Assembly (NCBI RefSeq): GCF_036370855.1
Contig: NC_088098.1
Location: 39,311,981 to 39,375,980 of the forward strand
Length of the DNA: 64,000 nt
Direction: 5' to 3'
Source: Dromaius novaehollandiae
Taxonomy: Eukaryota; Chordata; Aves; Casuariiformes; Dromaiidae
Shown here piece by piece: positions 38,697-50,600 of the stretch. Below the pieces are notes generated by a model, which was given only the letters and a program-made list of their open reading frames with translations, did no database searches and was not told where the DNA came from. How positions within the stretch are numbered: the first letter of the stretch is position 1; the number at the start of each line of letters is the position of its first letter. A program made the position numbers and the translations under genes.

Positions 38697-38977
38697 TGTC
38701 TTCTAGTGGAAGATCATACATGAGTGGCTGAAGCGGACCAGTGTGTGAGGGGGTAGAGGTGGAGAATGTGAACAGGGCAGAAGGAAGTGGTAACACCAGC
38801 AACCGCACTCTGCCCATTCACTCATGGCAAAGTCCACCTGTGTCTGCGAGCTGCATCCATTAGTGGGGTTCTGCCTGTAGCCTGGCTTTCCATAAGGTCC
38901 AAGGTTGTACTCGAGGATGCTGGGGAGTCCTTCAGGCCAAGCTCACTTGTCAGCATTTGTGTGGTTGACAGGCACTT

Positions 38978-38986
38978 CAGGTAAGG
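38978..38986 (+). other. Candidate splice donor upstream of the island
   Basis: CAG followed by GTAAGG on the plus strand, an 8-of-9 match to the donor consensus, following a short open stretch (38787-38980). It could end an alternative upstream first exon, or it may be chance. Confidence 0.2.
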
Positions 38987-39147
38987 AAAACAGGGAGGAT
39001 GCTCTGCTTCAAAACTGTTCTTTGTTTTTTGGCGTTTTTTTAATTGTAGTTAAAAATTGTAGGTGCTAACCTTGGGGGGTTAGGAAGTTTTTAAACCCCT
39101 TCCCCAATTTTGTCTCCCTTCTTTCCTTTTGTCTGTCCTCACTGCTT

Positions 39148-39275
39148 ACGTTACAAGCTCTTTGAGGCAGGGGCTGCCTCTTCTTATCTATGTCTGTGTA
39201 CAGCACTCACTGCAACTGAGCCCTGTTGAGGCCTTTGGATCCTGCTGTTATGCATATAATAATAATTCATAACGC
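39148..39275 (+). mobile_element. Ancient amniote LINE/SINE 3' tail
   Basis: The order TACAAGCTCTTTGAGGCAGG, GGCTGCCTCTTC, TGTCTGTGTACAGCACTCAC, GAGCCCTGTTGAGGCC and finally AATAATAATT is that of a widespread old sauropsid retroposon tail (the AGCTCTTTGGGGCAGGGACTG ... GTACAGCGCCTAGCACAATGGGGCC ... AATAATAAT type, of the L2/L3/CR1 class). The assignment rests on recalled pattern, and the precise family name is uncertain. It ends within about 20 bp of the CpG island. Confidence 0.55.
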
Positions 39276-39470
39276 CTAGGGCTAGGCACGGCAAATACTT
39301 TGTTCCCGTTCCCCGTGTGCCTCTGCGGATGCCCGTATTTCGGCGCATCCGCGCCTGGCCCCTGCGGGAAACTTTTGGGTTAAAAAGGCACACCCAGCCC
39401 CCCCCCCCCCCCCCCCCGGGCGGGGAGGCTGGATGCGGCTGGGGCAGCGGCGCCCGCCGCGCGCGGCCCC

Positions 39471-39476
39471 TTTAAA
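39471..39476 (+). promoter_or_regulatory. TATA-like box
   Basis: TTTAAA inside otherwise nearly pure GC sequence, followed at once by TTCCAGCTG. A start site about 25-30 bases downstream (near 39500-39506) would be the conventional reading. Most CpG-island promoters lack a TATA box, so this is tentative. Confidence 0.3.
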
Positions 39477-39499
39477 TTCCAGCTGTGCGGCGGGGGGCA

Positions 39500-39846
39500 G
39501 CACCGCTGGCGGCGCGGCGCGGGGCTGGGGCCGGGGCTGCCGGTGCGCGGCGGCGGCGGCGGCGGAGGAGAGCAGCCCGCGGCCGCCGGCGGCGGGGACA
39601 GCGCGGACGCTGCGCGCAGGGGAGGCAGCGGCACCCCGCTGCGGCTCGCCGGCTGCCGGTGCCTCGCGGCGGCGGCGAAGATGAGGGTGGCTTCTGGCTT
39701 TTTTTTTTTCCCCTCCTCAAGATGATTTCCATAGTAACCTGATCGAGCGGTGCAATTTCGGAAACTGGGTGTTTTTTCTTTTTTCCTTTTTTTTTCCCGC
39801 TCGCTTCCCCCCTCCCTCCCCGCCCCCGAGGAATGACATCTGACAG
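39500..39846 (+). other. Probable first exon of a plus-strand gene
   Basis: The 3' edge is CAG followed by GTAAGG (GT at 39847-39848), a strong donor. Before it lies an island segment that changes from GC-triplet sequence to a non-repetitive stretch (39720-39770) and then to a long pyrimidine run. An ATG at 39833-39835 with G at -3 would encode only MTSD plus two bases before the splice. The exon is therefore either 5' untranslated or carries a very short coding start. The 5' edge is a guess from the TTTAAA box. The next exon would lie beyond 39846, and I cannot identify it in the remaining 24 kb. Confidence 0.45.
39546..39564 (+). repeat. GGC triplet repeat in the predicted 5' leader
   Basis: About six GCG/CGG units in a row. 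Such repeats are common in the 5' untranslated leaders of CpG-island genes and are prone to length change. Confidence 0.85.
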
Positions 39847-40067
39847 GTAAGGCGCCCGGACCCCCGCAGGGGTATTTACCTCCGCGAGGTGCCGCACAAG
39901 TTCCCTCGGCAGGAGCGGCCAGGCGCCGAGTCCTGCCGCGGCGCTCCGCGGAGCGCGGCCGGGGCCCCGCACGGCGGGGCGGGTGGGGCCGCGCGGGTGC
40001 CGGGGCGCCGCGGTGGCGGAGCCGGGCGGGGGGTGGCAGCTAGGGGAGCGCGCCGAGCTCCTCTTAC

Positions 40068-40320
40068 CTTCTTTGTCTGCGTGTGCCCCGGGAGGGTTTT
40101 ATTCTTCCCTTTGTTTCTCCCTCCTTTTCTTCTTCTCTCCCCCTTCCCCCCCCGCCGTGTTTGTTGCCTCGGCCGCCTTTCCTTCCCCTCCCCTCGGGGA
40201 GGATGCAGGCGCGCACACTTCACCTCAAAATCCGCAGCGAGTGAGGACGCCGCCATCCAGCCGGGCGCCCCAGCGCGGCCGGTGCCCGGCGCGCAGTCAG
40301 CAGTTCATCGCTGCCCGCGG
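40068..40320 (-). other. Candidate antisense first exon
   Basis: On the minus strand, AAG followed by GTAAGA (exon end 40068, intron from 40067) is a strong donor. The frame upstream of it is open from an ATG at 40254-40256 for 63 codons, encoding a Lys/Arg-rich peptide that begins MAASSLAADFEV. I do not recognise it, and its composition is that of translated GC-rich leader. T at -3 makes the start weak. A non-coding antisense RNA sharing the island is the likelier reading. The 5' limit shown is arbitrary. Confidence 0.25.
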
Positions 40321-40478
40321 GCTCCTGCCATGGCGCGGCGCGCCCCGCCGCGCCCGCCCCGCCAGCCGGGGGGCGCCCGGCCGCCCAGCCCCGCCGCCCC
40401 CCGGCGGCCCCCGGCTGCCGGCCCGGCCCGCAGGGGGCACGTGGCGGCAGCGCCGGGCAGCTCGGTCTGGAAGGTTCC

Positions 40479-40510
40479 GCGGCCGTTTGCGGCCGTTAGC
40501 GCGGCCGTTA
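40479..40510 (-). promoter_or_regulatory. Three tandem GCGGCCGTTA-type repeats, MYB-like
   Basis: Copies at 40479-40488 (ending TTT), 40489-40498 and 40501-40510 (both ending TTA). On the minus strand they read AAACGG, TAACGG and TAACGG, and the latter two fit the c-Myb consensus YAACKG. Spacing is about one helical turn (10 and 12 bp). The sites are seen in the sequence; any binding is inferred. Confidence 0.4.
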
Positions 40511-40660
40511 GCGCGGCGGCCGCCCCCTGCGGGGCTCCTGTGGCCCGCGCCCGGCCGCCTGCGGTGGGCGAGGAGGGCGCCTTCCCCTTCCCCTGGGCGC
40601 TCTTCGGTGGCGTCGTGCTGCTTCGCTGTCGCCACATGGTAGTTGCTCGCCAAGCAGGTC

Positions 40661-41389
40661 TCGGCTGAAACTTCCTGTTGCTTAGCTTGGTTTCATCCCT
40701 AAACGCTCTTCTAGACTGCAGCTCCGTGGGTTGGTTGTTTTTCTTTTTTTGTGGTGGTGGTGTTATTTTTGTATCGAGCACGATGAATAGATGAGCCTGG
40801 TCGAGGGTTTTTCTTTCTGTCATAAGTGATCAATAATCATCTGGTGGTAAGAGATGATCTTATTACAGAAAAAGCCAAAGTGCACACTGAGAACAGCTGG
40901 AATACAAGGTCAGTAACTCTTACGTTATCAACATTAAATCTGCTTTGCATATTTGAAGATGACGTATTCCTTTCAAAGTAAAGGCAACTTCGAGCTTTTG
41001 ATGAGCTTTCCAATATAAATAATAAGCATCAGTTAAGACAGGGAAACATCCTTGCTTTGGAGAAGACTGCCCATCCTAAAACATCCCCTTGCCGTTTTTA
41101 ATCTCTCCGTTTAGTCAGGGTGGTCTAGGATTGCGAGGGTGTTAGGTGAGAATAGTTTTTGTAGCCAACAATACAAAGGTTGGTTTGTTCCTAGTGCCCA
41201 GCAACTGCTACACGCTTTCCAGACACAAAAGAAAGGCGTAGTCTGTGGCCTGAAGATCGTGCATGCTAAAAAGGCAGTCAGCTGGAGGGTAACGCAGATC
41301 AACAAACAGCGACGTCGCCCACTAATAACTAGCCTCAAGCTGGGAAATGTAAGGGCTCGGGAGACGAGTGATTTGTGCAGGGGTACTTG
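40661..41389. other. Island shore, non-coding
   Basis: GC content falls quickly to the window average. No gene or repeat recognised. Confidence 0.5.
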
Positions 41390-41640
41390 TGTCTCAGCGA
41401 GCACCACGGTAACCCCGTGGACGAGCCTCCGGTAGCTGCGACATGAGGAGCTGGGGCTGCGAGAGGGCGAGCCCTGGCCGAAGCAAGCACCAGGGGCAGG
41501 TGAGGCAGCGTCTGCTGGCGATGGAGGCAAATACAGCGGTGGTGCGGGGGGATACGGCAGGAGGAGAGAGCAGGGCAGATCATGGTCAGGGGAAGAGGTT
41601 ACGCAGGGACTTGGAGTCCAACATTAAAAGCTTACAGTAA
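41390..41640 (+). other. Secondary CpG-containing patch with a donor
   Basis: About 250 bp with raised GC and several CpGs lie 0.7 kb beyond the main island. CAG followed by GTGAGG gives a plus-strand donor (exon end 41499). The 65-codon frame at 41443-41640 runs straight through the donor and shows no motif. This may be an alternative first exon of the same gene or simply the shore of the island. Confidence 0.2.
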
Positions 41641-44600
41641 TGAGTTTAATATGTGAAATCTAGTTCTTAGATTGTATATGCTTGCCAGTTAGCTAACCAT
41701 TCGGTAAATCAGAGTGGAATTCAGATCGTATCTTTCTAAGTGTATTGACTCTGAAGCGCTACAAGAAAAAAAGCTCTTTCCCCTACTGAGGGCTTTAAAT
41801 ATGAACAAAAATCAGGATCTGAGAATAGAGGAGCCTTTTAATATACTCACTTTCCTGAGTTTGCGTTCTATAGCATAGACTCCCACAGTTAAAATGAAAA
41901 AAACCTATGGTAATATGACTTCAGGGGGGCAAATTCAGAACAGCTGTAGGGCATTTTCACCAGTGAGCATTCCAGTTCGTTTTGAGGAGGGGTCAGCATC
42001 AGTCACAATCTGGATTAAAGTAAAGGAGGTGTATAGCTGTTAACATAAGGGGAGCATGCATCACATACAAAACCCTTACAGTGGAATGAAGGGAACTGCA
42101 TGGTCTCCTCTGATAAACACTTTAATGTTACATGTCTATAAAAATGAGCTGTAGCATGACCTTTATTCTTCAATATTAAAGAGTGTATTCATGGATATAT
42201 GTATTAGTTTATGTGGCATAACAGTTTTCAAAATGACTGAAAGATACTGATCCAGTTAAATGCTATAAGAGGATATCTGAAATTAATTTTTAGTTTGAAA
42301 TAATTTTAAAAATAAGTAATTTGAGTTTTACCTTGTTTCAGCATCTAGCAGTAATAATTCTAAGGAATACATAGAATCTTTCATAGAACAGTTGTTTCAC
42401 CCAGGTTTGACTGGTGTGGACTTATAAAAAGTGGAGAGAAATCAATGCCAGATATTACCACCAAGATCAGCATCCTGTGCTGTAATACTTGCATCTCTAT
42501 TTCTGAGTCTGAGAATGTTTGCTCTAGATGGCTAGCATTAAAATGGTTTATACTACAGTGGATCAAAAATTCATTATGTTTGGTAGCGCAGAGACCTAAT
42601 GATGCAGTTTTTTTTTTTTTCTTAGAGAAGTGTTATCTACTTCATGCTGAATTTTACAGTCAAACTCTGCATTGAGATGGATCAGAAGTATATACAGTCA
42701 GGAGCTGTCTGATTGTTGTTGGTGGTTTTTTTTTAAATAAGGAATCTGGTTTGCACTTACATCCATGCATTTCTTTTGTGCTGTGATATCACCTGCAAAC
42801 ATTTGTAACACGTTCTGCAAGAGAGCTGTTAGAATTAGCATGTACAGAACTTGTTTGTCTCTGTGTACATCAGTTATTACTGCAAAGATAAGTGGATGCG
42901 CAGACAGTTGTGTATGCAGAACTGGGTCCCATCCTAGTTTCCAAAAACCGGGTCCGATCTCTGTATTTTAAGATAAACTTTCGTGTGTAAGGTCAGAGAA
43001 ACAAGTCATGGGGCAGAAATAGTACTGTGATTTAGATTATGTCGTGTATCCAGGTTATGATAATCAGTATAGTATACTTTGCAAGGACTGTGATTGCTAT
43101 TAAAATACATAAGGTTTTGTCAGTGTAAACCTTTGCAAGTGCTCAGCATTTGCCTGAGAATTATTATAGGAAATGCTGTGGTAAAATTTACTTGCAGAAA
43201 CATCTTGTAGAAATACGTAATGGTAATTGCTGTAAGCTTTGCTTTTAATGTGTCTTTCTACTCTTGAAAATGACTGCATACGAATGGCACCTCTTTACTC
43301 AGTTGTTTCCCTCCCCCTTTCCCATCTATATTTAGAATCAGATCTATTTAATTGAGTGACAAAAGTGATGTCTTCTGTTAACCCTGTGGAGTGTAAGCTG
43401 GCTTCCCTCCTCATTGGGGCATTGGCAGGCCAGAATTTGGCTTTGCGGTTCCCACTCTGAGCGTTCTCCAAGGATCACTGGGTCCTGGTGCCTTCCTTTT
43501 CCAGTCCACCTGGGCTCGATGCTGGTGAGGTGTCGCAGAAACACTGCTGTTGGGCAAAAACATTAAAAAGGCCAGTCCTTCTACAGAGCTTCTTGGTCCT
43601 CACTGGCTACCCTGAGGACTGATTCATGTGGTCATCTCCATGTAAATCAAGTGTCTTGTGAGGACTTCTGTGTTGGGCGATGCAAGTTCTAAGGATCCCT
43701 TTTAAGTAACTATATGCTTCCAAATTGAGAAAATGCAAACAAAGGTGGATTCTTCCAGGGGTTCTTGTGAAATGGAGCAAGCTGATTCTCCCACCTGATG
43801 AGCTTTAAGTCTGTTAACTGGCATGTAAGTTGAGGTGTTCAAGTCTTTCAGGATTAGACCAGTAAAATGTCATTTACTGCAGTGATTGGTTCACAGTGTT
43901 TGTATTTAAGTGGAATCTAGAGAACTCAGTCAAGATCATGGCTCCTTAGGGCAAATATTCCCAACCAAGTTGCTTAAGTCAGTATTCCTATTTTAAATCA
44001 GACTTCAGTGTCCTTTTAGACTGCCTGATCTGACAAATAATAAGTGACGAATTGAAACACACAAGAAGGGAATGAGAGTGAGAAAAATAAGATCATGCTG
44101 TTATTTCTGTTGATATGTTGATGGCTTTCCCTTCTATGATATCACAATCTAATCATCACTGGTTGGTTTACTTGCACACATTGTAGTGCAGCACTGGGTA
44201 CTAACATGGAATTTAAAATAGAGATAGTCCCTATCAAACTCTGGAGATTAGCCCACTGATGATAGCTTTTGTATGAAAACACTGAAAATAACTGAGTACT
44301 AACTGAAAGCTTTTGAAGTATTTGGATTAGTAATATTGTTAGTAAAGAAAGTAAAGATTTATTCTGAAGCAGACAAACATTTGTGTAAATTTTTTTTTTT
44401 TTAAACAAAGAACCCTGAAGAGCTATTAAAGATCATAAAAAAGAATGCTTAACTGAGAGCTTACAGAAATATAAGCTATTGTTGTCTCACTAGATTTTAA
44501 TGAATGTTCAGTGACAAAATAGAAAACTTGAGACTTTTTGGTTTTTCAGAACCATGCTTATAAAGAGGTAAAACTTAATACTAGGGACCTTCTGAGTGGT

Positions 44601-47600
44601 ATAACCAGTACTGTTCTCAATAATTTGATTTTGAGGGAAAATATATCAAATATGTTTACACATCATTAAAAACAACATGAGATTTTTCATATTAGATTTA
44701 TTACATATATACTTTCTTCTAAATGGAAAAATTAGATAAATGTGCTGCATCTCTCTGTGCTATTGACATTTCCACGGGCAAGATGATGGATGCTGGGTTT
44801 TTTTTTTTTTTTTAAATGGTTTGCTGAAGATGAGAATCATTGTTTTAGATTTTGGAAGAAATAACTTCAGCAAGGATGATAGGACAACCTGTAAATTATG
44901 CATTAATCAAGTTCACAGTTACCAATCTGAAATTATGGTGCAATTAGGTTTTGTTTTTCTTTTTTTAGGAAAAGTTACTGTATTAAAGGGTTCTGTTTTG
45001 TTCATAATTGGCTGTATTTCACAATGATGTCTATTATTTCGTACAGTGAAATGTAACTTTCTCTCAAGCATAAATGTAATATGAAGCTTATTTTAGCCAG
45101 TAGGCTCAGTTCCATCTGGTTTTTAAATAGAGGTCCGTGTCTACCTCAGTTTTATATAGCATTATCAAGTCAGTCAGAAAACTGATCCTGAATAACATGG
45201 CAATTTGGAAAAGGATATTGAAAAGGAAATTGTGTAATAGTTGGTTATGGTAAGTCCTGTTTATTACAGATGAACAGGTTTTGTGGTAGATTTCCAGCTG
45301 GACTGTAAAATTTTGATCTTTGAACATATGTCCTGATTCATAGTTATTAAGCCTTAAAAATTAGTAAAGTAGGGGGAAATACTCAAAATTGGTGATACTT
45401 ACAATTACCTTGACAAGCCAGAACTGAAAAATTGGTAAAGGAGCATCTGATGAATTTTCAGAACAACCTAGCAAGATAAGGGTTACTATGGTCCATTTAA
45501 GGACACTGCAAATTAATGCAGTATCACTCTTCTGGAAGAAAAAAATATCCAGATATCCTTACTGAAAGTCTTCACTTCCAACATACAAAGTGGATTTGTC
45601 ATCGAAACAGCCAGAATAGTTAAAATAAGAAGCAATATATCTTATCTTGGAATATGCACTGGAGACTTGCTTCAGTTATTTAAAAGTATCTCAATATGCA
45701 TAAGGCACTGAGTTACACTACAAAATATTAGGCAATATAAGACTCCAGTAAAATCATTTGATTCTAAAGCATTACCCATGCATCACAGCTACAAACTCAT
45801 GTAATGCTTATGTGTTTGGAGCATGATTTCTTTAAGATAGCTCTGAGGAATCTGAAGAATAAAATTTTGAAGAATTTATGAAGAGGTAAATTCTGCAGGT
45901 AGGAGTTACCTCAGTAAGACTGAGTAAAATTTAATGGAAACGGTGTATGCCACGTTAGCGCATAGTGAATTTTCAAAGTACTTGTTATGGAGAGAAAGGG
46001 GGGGGACTACTTTTGAGAAAAATAAAGCCATAGTAATTTACTCTTCAGCAGTAGTAAGTGAACTAGGCCATTGCTTTTGAGGGTCTGTGAGGAATTTTTC
46101 TTCTGTTGATAGAAAATACTTTGTTTCTGTAACCACAGTTGTCCTTTCTCTTGAATATCAAAGCAGTCTCATGGTTCTGTGTCACTGTGATGCGGAGGTA
46201 ATGAAGGCAAGCCTTCCTAGGCTGTCACAACATTGTCATTATTTTGGCAGTGCATTGGAGATAGTTTCAGCAATGAGGCAAAGAAGCTCTGAATCGATAA
46301 GCAGGTTTCAAGTTGAACAGCTGGGTAGAAATAAACACTACCAAGTGGTCAACTATCAATTTAAAACCAGACTGCCAAGATTTTCATAATTTGTGGAATA
46401 CAGTGCCCAGATCATGAACGACTTCTAAAAAAGAGCAATGTCTTTTTAGCCTTTTCCCTTCCTCCCCTCCTCCCAACAACCTAATCAAAATAATCAGTAA
46501 CTTTTAGTTTTAACTTCAGTCCTCTTTCACTACCATCATTGCTTTTTTGGTGCTCTTTGAACATACGTACAGCTGCTTCCATGCATGCATGTTGATTAGA
46601 GGGCAGCAGAGACTGATAGCAAGATATCATAGCTCCAGGATCATCCTTTGATGAATCTTTGAAATTCCCATTTGCTGCCTCTATTTGGTGTGAGGTGTTC
46701 CTGTTTTTCTTATCTAAGAAGGTACTGCAAATGTGTTACACAGGACATGGTGTACTGCAGAATGTTTTTTTTCCTCCCCTTTTTCTTGCTTTTGTCCAGC
46801 CAAATGCCATGTTTCCTAAAATGAGAGAAGCTCTTCAGAAAAGAGGAAGGGTAGGCATCAAAGAAGGCAGAAGCTAGTACCTTGTCGGCAGATGGGAGCA
46901 CACACACATTGTTGAAGCGAGGCTGATTAAATAAGCCCTCCTGACTTTTGAACATTAAAATGTACCTCCAAATTTTTTAAAGTTTATTTACATTTCAGCA
47001 ACACTGAGGGATGGACACCCTAATAGGATTATTGGAACATTTGAAGACTAAACAGTTTCAATTAGAAGAAGGTGAGATAGAGCGGGAAAACAATTTTTTT
47101 CTGGATAAAATTTTCATTTTCTCATACAGAGGCCAAGCTTTTGGTTTCACTGTCAAGAGCTAAGGACTGATAATGCATTTCACTGGTATATATATTTATG
47201 GACATTGCTTCCACATGAGTAATCTCACCTTCCTCACAACATTCCTGCCGTTAGGGATAGTCGACAGAGCTCTTGACCACCTTTCCTCGTGTTTCATGGC
47301 TTATCTCCAGCCTAAGCTCTGTCTTATTGTAGTGAAGAGTCAAGGAAGAGCCATAGTCTACCACACAAATTGCTACAACTGTGAGTACTTTTCTTCCAGT
47401 TCTCCTTTTTGGTGTGTTCTGGCTTGAAAATCCATTTGGATGAGCTATTTAGTAAGTAGCTAAAAGGAGTTCAGTGAAAGGACTAATGTGACTTAACTTA
47501 CTATAGGCAGAACACAAGAAATGCATATGCTCTTCAATTCATGTAATTTTCTATCACATTTTATTAATGAACAGACTAAGGCAAAATTGCCTCTGCGTCA

Positions 47601-50600
47601 TTGTCACTCTTGGATTAGATTTTGCTGGTAAATGATGAAGTGTTACAGAAGTCTTAAATGTGAAATTACAGCTAAAAAAGATGTGCTGTTAGTTTAGATG
47701 TCTGTGAACTGATGACATTTAAGTCCACATTTTTCCCTGTGCAGTTGAAATGATGCTTATGCCCTTGTGGTTACTTTAATGTTTCTCTGTAACTACTCAT
47801 TTTCAGCAGAAGTCAGTTTTTAAATACTGATTTTAACACTGAGTCAGTTTTGACTAAAGCTCTGTAATTTGTTTATAAAAGGTGTATAACATGATGAACT
47901 AAACATAAATTTTCTATATTTACAGTATGCGGGCTGTAGGATAATTTTCTGTGATCTCATCTGTACAAGAACCAATTAAGTATTCTTACTATTTACTAAC
48001 CCATTCTCTTGGTATTTATTTTGGGTACTTTGATAGTACATATTTGATTTATATTTTCATTTTTTGGGAATCTACAAACACCTCTTTTGTGAGAGATCTT
48101 TGTGGATACATACTGTTGCATATCTCTTCCTTGCACAGCATATTGCAAATAGCTTATCTTATTATGTGTAGAAAAAGAAGTTCTTTAAGTGACTCTGGGT
48201 GCCAAGTAACTAATATAGGGACTTCTGGCTGAGTTTGTGCGTACATACTTTGAGACTCTGTGGACATTTTGGGCATTTCTTTAGTTTACTTTTTTTGTTT
48301 TGTTTTGTTTCCTACCTTAGAAAGATAGGGGACATACTAGATGAAACATTGGCTGCTTGATGGCTTAAATGTTGAGTAGCAAAATAGTTAACAGCTTTGA
48401 ATTTGTATTTTGCCATTCTTTTTCAGAGTCAATGCTCCACTGAGATAAGGGAAGCTGCCCAGTTAGTCTCTTGAAACTATTGTTACTATTTATCTGTTGC
48501 CAAACTGAAGAAGGCAGCACTCTGCTGATTTGGTTTTTACTGGCTATTTTCACAACTAGAAGGATTAAATCTTAGTGATTCTGTCAGGCCTACTTTTCTG
48601 GTTGGTCTATTGAGTTTATCACTGTGGGATGTCATTTTTAAAGACAGACATCTGAAGAAGCCTTTGGGGGGGGGGAAAGAAAGTGATCTTTAATCCTTGG
48701 ATTCAGCTGTGCATATTAAATTTCTTAATAGTTTCCACTTTTGATTTTTAGTCACTCTTGAACTGACCATTGGTAACCTCAAGAGAGAATTAATTTATTC
48801 AGGCATTTCTTCAGAAGATTGTGTTTATGGTCAGAGTCACAGTAAGCTAAAATAAGCAAAAGACAGACTTGGGGCTCTCCTTGCCTGCAGTGTAAGGCAG
48901 CTTTATGAGGTAGATGGTAGCCTAAGTTTATTAAGGTATTTTTGCTGTTAGGTGCTGCAGGTACCCACTGCTCAAAAGGTCTTCTGCAAGAAAGGGTGGA
49001 TGATGGAAAGAGCTGGCTGGGGTTTCAGTGCAGGCTGATATTCAGAGTCAGAATGACTTTACTGTACTCCTGCTGGATAGTTTTTTGTTGTTATCTGAAA
49101 CTTCTATGTTATCTATGAAACTTCTGAATTGCAAGGTAAAATCAGCTGCACTAGTTATTAAGGCTCTCTACAGGTGTGTGCTACCATCAGTGACATGATT
49201 AAAGATCAGATTTAGACCAGGTGTGGGCCCGTGAAATTTCCAAGTGTAGAAACTGATAAGCAGTTTTTAAAACATTGCTTCTAATATAGCTGCAAGCTGT
49301 TATTGCCAGTCTGCATACAGTACTGTTCCTCCCTAACTTGCCCAGCCTCTACTCATGCTGTGAAAACTTTTTTTCAGTGCAGTACCTTTATGGCACATCA
49401 TTCAGTGATGTTAAAAATGAGATGCTTCATTCCCTTGCCTCTCACATTGTATTTCTTTTTATTAATAATTAATACATTTAATAATAAATTTCAGGTTCAG
49501 AAGTAGCAAGGGAGTTGAGTTCATAACCTGCATATAGCTGAGATTTACCTGCAGATTACTTTCATTCCCATTACATGCTACTTCCATTTTCAAATCGTGG
49601 CTGTTTCTAGTAATACCATGTTACTGTTTCATGCAAAGATTTTGAGGCACAAAGTCCCAACCATCTTCATTTTATGGTGATCAGTCAATCCATGTAAGTG
49701 AAGTCCTGATTTATTTCAGCCATTAGGTGGCAAAGATTCTCAAGTATTTGCACTGCAAGCAATATGTTATCCCAAAAGCAGACCAGTTTTCTTATGCTCC
49801 ATCTTGCACAGTGAGACCTTCACACAGCAAGAGCCACAGGACTCATGCCTTATTCCTTCCAGAGCAAATGGGGCAAATGAGGTGAATGCTGGTAGTTCTT
49901 AAGAGATGACAGTGACTTCCACAGGTGCAAGACAGGACTGGTCCTAGGCTGACATGATAATGATGGTCTCAGCATCATCGGCCAGCTCAGTTCCTTTCCC
50001 TTACAGGATTTGAACTACCCAGCAGTTTCTGTGTAGTCCCAGTGTGAAGCTACACTTGAAATAATGCCAAATGAAGCTTCATATTAGGCCTACAGGTTAT
50101 TCATTGCTGTTTCATTGTTGCACTTACACACAGGATTTTCAATATATGTCACGAAATAATGCATAGGTCAAAGTTAGCCTGATACTAAAGCAGTTATTTA
50201 AAATGGTTATGAACTACTTTTGAATTTAGTACTGAGAGATCCTCAAATTAATTTTCCGAGCATATGTGTGCTTTGATGTATTTCTGTAGCACTTTTTAAG
50301 AAAAAGAAACACAACAGAAACACAAAAAATGGATTTTTGGAAGCAATGAGTAATAGCAAGATAAAACAGGGCCTGAGATTATTCATTTCCATGCATTTAT
50401 AACTCACTTCTGCAAATTGCTGAATGCTTGGGATTTGATTTTCAAGTATATGAATGCCCCTGCCTGGCTGCATATATGTGTAATGCTCTCCTAGCTCTGC
50501 TGACGCTATCCTGAGGAGCAGACAGTGGATGTTTACAGCATTGTACTGCTTGAGGCTTGGTCCTCCTTCTACCCAGCCCTGCCATCCTTCTCAGTGAGGG

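Larger units (their letters stand above)
39290..40660. promoter_or_regulatory. CpG island, promoter and first-exon region of an unidentified gene
   Basis: About 1.4 kb of very GC-rich, CpG-dense DNA with sharp edges and AT-rich flanks: the hallmark of a constitutive or developmental vertebrate promoter. It contains a 20-C run (39398-39417), a TTTAAA box (39471-39476), a GGC-triplet stretch (39546-39564), a CACGTG E-box (40439-40444) and three GCGGCCGTTA-type repeats (40479-40510). Strong splice donors occur on both strands (exon ends 39846 plus and 40068 minus). Many frames are open here simply because stop codons are AT-rich. The gene cannot be named from what is present. Confidence 0.9.

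Noticed and set aside
39472..39972. 166-codon minus-strand frame in the CpG island
   Set aside because: Same compositional artefact. It reads through homopolymer runs and triplet repeats as Pro/Arg/Ala strings.
39889..40668. 259-codon plus-strand frame in the CpG island, including a 112-residue stretch from a strong-context ATG at 40330
   Set aside because: Composition is Pro/Ala/Arg/Gly only, several other frames are open at the same place, no family motif is visible, and open frames are expected where stop codons are rare.
42370..42415. ATAGAATC...TCATAGAACAGTT, resembling a CR1 3' end
   Set aside because: Only about 25 bases resemble the CR1 terminus and the sequence that should follow is absent.
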